A stretch of DNA of 64,000 nucleotides from assembly GCF_002078015.1 (NCBI RefSeq), contig NZ_LWBP01000134.1, positions 62,001 through 126,000 on the forward strand, given 5' to 3'. The notes beneath the pieces were generated by a model. It saw nothing but the letters and a program-made list of their open reading frames with translations, did no database searches and was not told the DNA's origin. The position numbers and the translations under genes were made by a program. The stretch is from Niastella populi (GTDB lineage: Bacteria; Bacteroidota; Bacteroidia; Chitinophagales; Chitinophagaceae). Of the stretch, positions 60,438-64,000 are shown piece after piece; position 1 is the first letter of the stretch, and the number at the start of each line of letters is the position of its first letter.

Positions 60438-60944
60438 TTATTTCTTTTTATAAATGGGAACGGTGCTGCAAGGCTCGCCATACATAAGGCTTTTGGCTAC
60501 CGGCATTAACTTCTTTGTTACGGCCAGGTAAGCAAACTCTCCTATCGGTATATCGCCGCAACCTTTTACAACGATCTTCTTATCAGCAAACGGTTCCGTA
60601 TCTATTGCTTCTATATTTTGTACAAACAGTTTCTGACGGGCTGCCTGTTCATCGCCAAAGATCACATCTTTTGCCACCGGCTGCAGATATGAACCTACCA
60701 GCATATACGCCCACATAGGAATTATGGCATCTGCAGTACAGGTAACCGCAACCACTTTGTTCTGATAAACGCTCCAATCGTTATTTTGTAGTGCGACGCG
60801 AAATTCTTTTTCTTTCAGGATCAGCTCCATGAATAAATGCGGCTTCAGGTCAAAGACCGCAATTTCTTCTGCAGGATAATAGCTTTCCAGGTCGAGGGTG
60901 ACCAGCTGGCTTTGTGCGACCTTATTTACAATTTCTTCACTCAT
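60438..60944 (-). CDS. DUF2480-family protein
   Basis: A 168-residue protein from the ATG at 60944 (MSEEIVNKVAQSQLVTLDLESYYP); start codons four or five residues upstream are possible. It is a soluble alpha/beta protein specific to Bacteroidota; conserved blocks include WSVYQNKVVAVTCTADAIIPMWAYMLV and VVKGCGDIPIGEFAYLAVTKKLMPVAKSLMYGEPCSTVPIYK. Cys near 79, 149 and 167 could form a redox or metal site. Function unknown. Confidence 0.88.
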   Translation of the reverse strand: MSEEIVNKVAQSQLVTLDLESYYPAEEIAVFDLKPHLFMELILKEKEFRVALQNNDWSVYQNKVVAVTCTADAIIPMWAYMLVGSYLQPVAKDVIFGDEQAARQKLFVQNIEAIDTEPFADKKIVVKGCGDIPIGEFAYLAVTKKLMPVAKSLMYGEPCSTVPIYKKK

Positions 60945-61110
60945 AATATTCATTTTCACTAAACAGGTACAAAGGTAAGGCGAAAATGTTAACGAGTTAA
61001 TATGTTAACGGGTTAACCAAGTAACACCTTAATTTTTAGCCATTTCTAAAAAAAGAACGGGGTTGACCGGTATAAACCCCGTCAACCCCGTTAACTCTTT
61101 AGCTTATTAC

Positions 61111-63246
61111 CTAGAAAAACTTAATTCTGTTGTCTTTAATGGTAGCGGCTTTTTTCAGCACCTCAATTGTTCTGTAACCGGTCATAGCGCCCATTTGTCT
61201 TTGAATGTTTTCCTGTTGTGTCTTAACATCGAAAGATGGGTTAGGCACAGCGGAAATGTTATCGACTTTTATAACAAATACACCGATCTCGCCTTTGATA
61301 GGAGCAGAGATCTTGGTTTGGTAATCTTTGTTGAAAGCAGCACCCAACACTTTCATTTCGTTACCCACATTTGGAATAAAGGTACTGTTGAAGGCAATGC
61401 TGTCGGCCTTCAATACCTGCTGGCCGGTAGCCTGTGCTACGGCTTCCAGGGTAGAAGCATTACCGATCTTTTTAATGATGTTTTCAGCCTTTTTATTATT
61501 ACGGATCTTGTACTCAACCAATGGACGTGCCTTTTCAACCGACATAGTTCCCTTTTCAAAAACATTGACAAGAGCAGGCACCACATATTTATCACCTACC
61601 ATAAAGGCATGCTCGGCCACTTCGCCTTTTTTTGCATCGTTGAATGCCCAACGTACTATTTCACGTGATTCGCCCAGGCCCATGATCATGAAATCGGATT
61701 CTTTCACTTCAGCCGGGAATTTATTCAATTTTCTTTTTGCAACGTTTGCCTCAAAATCTTTCAGGTTGCGGCTTTCAGCTGCAAATTGAGCGGCAGCTCC
61801 GCTCGCGCCATTTACAGTTTCATCGCTGGGTACAACCGGGCGGCTCAGGTACGCCAGTTTGTACGCGGTTTCAATTTTCTTCTGGCTCAATACTTCTATA
61901 TAATGGTAGCCGCTGTAAGACTGGTTTTCAACCTTCACAACTTTTTTGTCACCGGTATTGCCATAGAAGATCACTTCAGCAAATTCTTTGCTCAGGTTAG
62001 AAAACTGCATGGAAGCGAATTCATACTCGCCGCCTTTTTCTTTGCTGCCGGCATCGTCGCTGAACTTAACAACCATGCTATCGAAACTGGCGCCGCCTCT
62101 GATAGCAGCTTCAATGCTATCGATCAATTTTTTAGCAGCACTATCGGTTCTGGAAGGCCCTTGCGGATCATTGAATTTGATCAGGATATGACGGCTCTTA
62201 ACGCTATCGGGCATGCTGCGACGGTCAACCATTTTCGCGAGGGTATAATTACCGCCATCGAGGTATGGACCGAACACGGCGCCATCGGCCAGTTTGCGAA
62301 GTGTATCGGCATTGCCCATTTGCATATGGCTGCTCAATACATAACCATCGAAGAATGGTGTTTCGCTTGAATTATTGGCAAGTACATTTTGAATTTCCGG
62401 AACAGTATTAGCTGCAGCCAAAGCATCCTTTGCATCAGACACCGTTTTGTACACCGCCTGGCTGTCGGCAGAACTGGGGGCAGCATCAAAAGTTACATAC
62501 ACCAGGCTGCGTTCATTTTCCTGTTTGTACATCTCTTTGTGGTTATTCACATATTCGCGCACATCTTCGTCAGTTACTGTAACGGTAGAATCGCTGATAG
62601 AAGAATATGGAACGTTCACATATGAAATGGAAGAGCGCTGGCTGTTCTCGGTATTGCTTTTTTCGAGCAACCATTTTGGAACATACATGCTTTTTCCGAT
62701 CAGTGAGGTAAATTTCTCCCGTTGACGGCCTTTTTCGAGAGCAGGAATATATTCGCCCCAGAAGCTATTGTATTGAGGAGTACCTTTCTTCAGTGATCTA
62801 ATTGCCTGGTAAGCCATTTGTGCGTTAAATACGCCGGTTGAATCGGTAAACTGTTGCCTTAACATCTGAGGCGGGTTGGCACCATATAATAAATCGCCTA
62901 ATTCTTTGTCAGAAACTGTGATTCCGAGTTTATCATACACTTTGCCCATCAACGCGTCTTCAACGAATTCGTTCCACAGGCTTTCACGGATCTGGTTGCG
63001 CGTTTGATCATTGATAGGATAACCCTGCGCACGTTGGTTTTCTTCGGCCATTTTGTAGCGCTGCTCAAAATCGCGAAAATCGATACTGGTACCATTTACT
63101 TTTCCAAGCGTGGTGGAATTACCGCTGAACAATCCCCCGCCTCCACCCTGAAGGGCATCCTGTACGATAAAGGCTACAAGGGCTAATGCAATCGCACCAA
63201 TGATAATCCACGCTGCTTTGTCGCGGATGGTTTGAATAACTGACAT
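61111..63246 (-). CDS. ppiD: PpiD/SurA-like peptidyl-prolyl isomerase chaperone
   Basis: A 711-residue periplasmic folding factor anchored in the inner membrane by residues 12-30 (AWIIIGAIALALVAFIVQDA). A SurA_N-type chaperone domain covers about 45-240. A parvulin domain lies near 350-455 (SVKSRHILIKFNDPQGPSRTDSAAKKLIDSIEAAIRGGASFDSMVVKFSDD). A long C-terminal helical domain follows. Layout and length match PpiD of Bacteroidota. It acts in outer-membrane protein folding beside the Sec translocon. Single-gene unit. Confidence 0.9.
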   Translation of the reverse strand: MSVIQTIRDKAAWIIIGAIALALVAFIVQDALQGGGGGLFSGNSTTLGKVNGTSIDFRDFEQRYKMAEENQRAQGYPINDQTRNQIRESLWNEFVEDALMGKVYDKLGITVSDKELGDLLYGANPPQMLRQQFTDSTGVFNAQMAYQAIRSLKKGTPQYNSFWGEYIPALEKGRQREKFTSLIGKSMYVPKWLLEKSNTENSQRSSISYVNVPYSSISDSTVTVTDEDVREYVNNHKEMYKQENERSLVYVTFDAAPSSADSQAVYKTVSDAKDALAAANTVPEIQNVLANNSSETPFFDGYVLSSHMQMGNADTLRKLADGAVFGPYLDGGNYTLAKMVDRRSMPDSVKSRHILIKFNDPQGPSRTDSAAKKLIDSIEAAIRGGASFDSMVVKFSDDAGSKEKGGEYEFASMQFSNLSKEFAEVIFYGNTGDKKVVKVENQSYSGYHYIEVLSQKKIETAYKLAYLSRPVVPSDETVNGASGAAAQFAAESRNLKDFEANVAKRKLNKFPAEVKESDFMIMGLGESREIVRWAFNDAKKGEVAEHAFMVGDKYVVPALVNVFEKGTMSVEKARPLVEYKIRNNKKAENIIKKIGNASTLEAVAQATGQQVLKADSIAFNSTFIPNVGNEMKVLGAAFNKDYQTKISAPIKGEIGVFVIKVDNISAVPNPSFDVKTQQENIQRQMGAMTGYRTIEVLKKAATIKDNRIKFF

Positions 63247-63309
63247 ATTATAGGTATACCTCTTTTTGTAAGGATGGCAAAAATAGGAGAAAAAAGTTTA
63301 TGAACAAAC

Positions 63310-63849
63310 TGTGGAAAACCACTCAAAACCAGCAACGAGTAAAGGTTTTAGAATTCACATATATGTTAACAACCTTAATTACATGTGTGCCACAATTACC
63401 CGGCCGCGGAAAATTAAGTGTGGCACACCTATCGTGGAACAGTACCGTGAAAACACTACAAACAGGGGATACTGTATAACCCCGAAAACCTGTGGATAAC
63501 CCCGGTTTTTGCACTTCGCTTTCCGTGGATAGTTGGCCGATAAGTTCTGGTGAATAGTTTTCCCTACCACCCGGTGGGTACAAACCCTTAGTTATTCAAC
63601 ATCCATCTAACAGACTTTTTATGTGCTAACATCGTTCTATTTTTCCCGGTCGTTTTTAATCCACCGGCGTGGAAAACTACCTAAAACCTAAGCCACTGCA
63701 CGATTGTTTATTGTTGAAAGAAAGTGGAAAACCGTGGATAACCAGGTTGTTGTAACTTTACCAAATTTCACGGCTTTCATTTTATCCACGAATTCACAGC
63801 CGTAATAATAATAGGTATTTTATAATAAAATAGAATTAATATAAATACT
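63310..63849. other. DnaA-box-rich, AT-rich gap; candidate replication origin
   Basis: This gap holds a cluster of DnaA-box-like 9-mers: TGTGGAAAA (63310), a perfect TGTGGATAA (63491), and near matches at 63524, 63668, 63723, 63733 and 63783. Two are exactly 10 bp apart. An AT-rich tract of about 45 bp follows (63800-63845), as a DNA unwinding element would. No gene lies here. Whether it is oriC cannot be told without skew data. Confidence 0.45.
63385..63428. repeat. Dispersed GTGTGCCACA palindrome
   Basis: Arms GTGTGCCACA / TGTGGCACAC around a 24-nt centre with CGGCCGCGG. Related to the elements at 60344 and 39817. Confidence 0.65.
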
Positions 63850-64000
63850 ATGGAAGATATCCACCTTGCTGCAGCAAAAAAAAATGTGATGAAGGCCGGG
63901 TTCCTCGACATTGAAATTGATCCAACGCTCGATCTGTTTCATGAGATTGAAAGATTGAAAAAAGAAAAAAACGCCATCCTGCTCGCGCACTACTACCAGG
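63850..64000 (+). CDS. nadA: Quinolinate synthase A, 5' part
   Basis: The first 50 residues are visible before the window ends, starting at the ATG at 63850 (MEDIHLAAAKKNVMKAG). The block LKKEKNAILLAHYYQ is the N-terminal signature of NadA, where the His and Tyr line the substrate site. NadA condenses iminoaspartate with dihydroxyacetone phosphate to quinolinate in NAD synthesis and holds a [4Fe-4S] cluster whose ligands lie beyond the window. The gene is cut by the window edge, not broken. Confidence 0.85.
   Translation, partial: MEDIHLAAAKKNVMKAGFLDIEIDPTLDLFHEIERLKKEKNAILLAHYYQ

Overview
The window looks like a chromosomal segment of a Bacteroidota bacterium, most likely a member of the Chitinophagaceae. 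The evidence is several promoters of the TTTG / TAnnTTTG type, long two-component sensors with a periplasmic propeller, Bacteroidota-type families (DUF2480, DUF3127, LytS/LytTR pairs) and weak or absent Shine-Dalgarno sites. Genus is not resolvable by eye. I see no prophage, insertion sequence or CRISPR array.

Layout. 0.4-4.7 kb: recQ, a small secreted protein, tRNA-Phe, and two small membrane proteins. 4.8-8.2 kb: a translation island on the minus strand with six tRNA genes and an EF-G paralogue, described below. 8.2-12.9 kb: bestrophin channel, universal stress protein, OmpR-type two-component pair, lipoprotein. 13.2-19.7 kb: asparaginase-domain protein, CDGSH protein, GreA/B-like protein, VWA protein, two small proteins with SSB-like C-termini, a tiny basic protein, an Lrp regulator with an EamA exporter. 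20-26 kb: penicillin-binding protein 1A, M1 peptidase, lipoprotein. 26.8-39.3 kb: FUSC-like membrane protein, a propeller sensor lacking its phospho-acceptor histidine, a LytS/LytTR pair, a methyltransferase pair, a receiver/PAS-kinase pair. 39.3-52 kb: RecX, HtrA-like protease with zinc ribbon, sliding clamp DnaN, sterol desaturase-type hydroxylase, an ATP-grasp/alpha-E/transglutaminase operon, KdsB, ROK kinase, an AhpD-peroxiredoxin operon below an OxyR-like operator. 52.3-64 kb: nitrilase, KdnB-like dehydrogenase, CorA, TIM-barrel protein, cytochrome bd oxidase, PpiD-like chaperone, a DnaA-box-rich AT-rich gap that could be an origin, and the start of nadA.

The most interesting part is 4788-8198. 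Six tRNA genes (Leu-UAG, Leu-UAA, Cys-GCA, Ser-UGA, Ser-GCU, Tyr-GUA) lie directly after an intrinsic terminator. Upstream of that terminator is a 30-codon ORF containing the 12-residue run SYLLSLSLSCYS, made only of the four amino acids the array carries. A segment just after the run is complementary to the 5' arm of the terminator. This is the layout of ribosome-mediated attenuation, but applied to a tRNA operon instead of an amino-acid biosynthesis operon. Several of these tRNAs are structurally odd: both Leu tRNAs lack the long variable arm, and the Cys tRNA lacks the D-loop GG and the T-loop C56. The neighbouring EF-G paralogue is itself preceded by two successive leader ORF-terminator units under one promoter. 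I infer a translation-stress island that responds to stalled ribosomes by making a spare EF-G and a spare tRNA set. The sequence shows the parts; the behaviour is untested.
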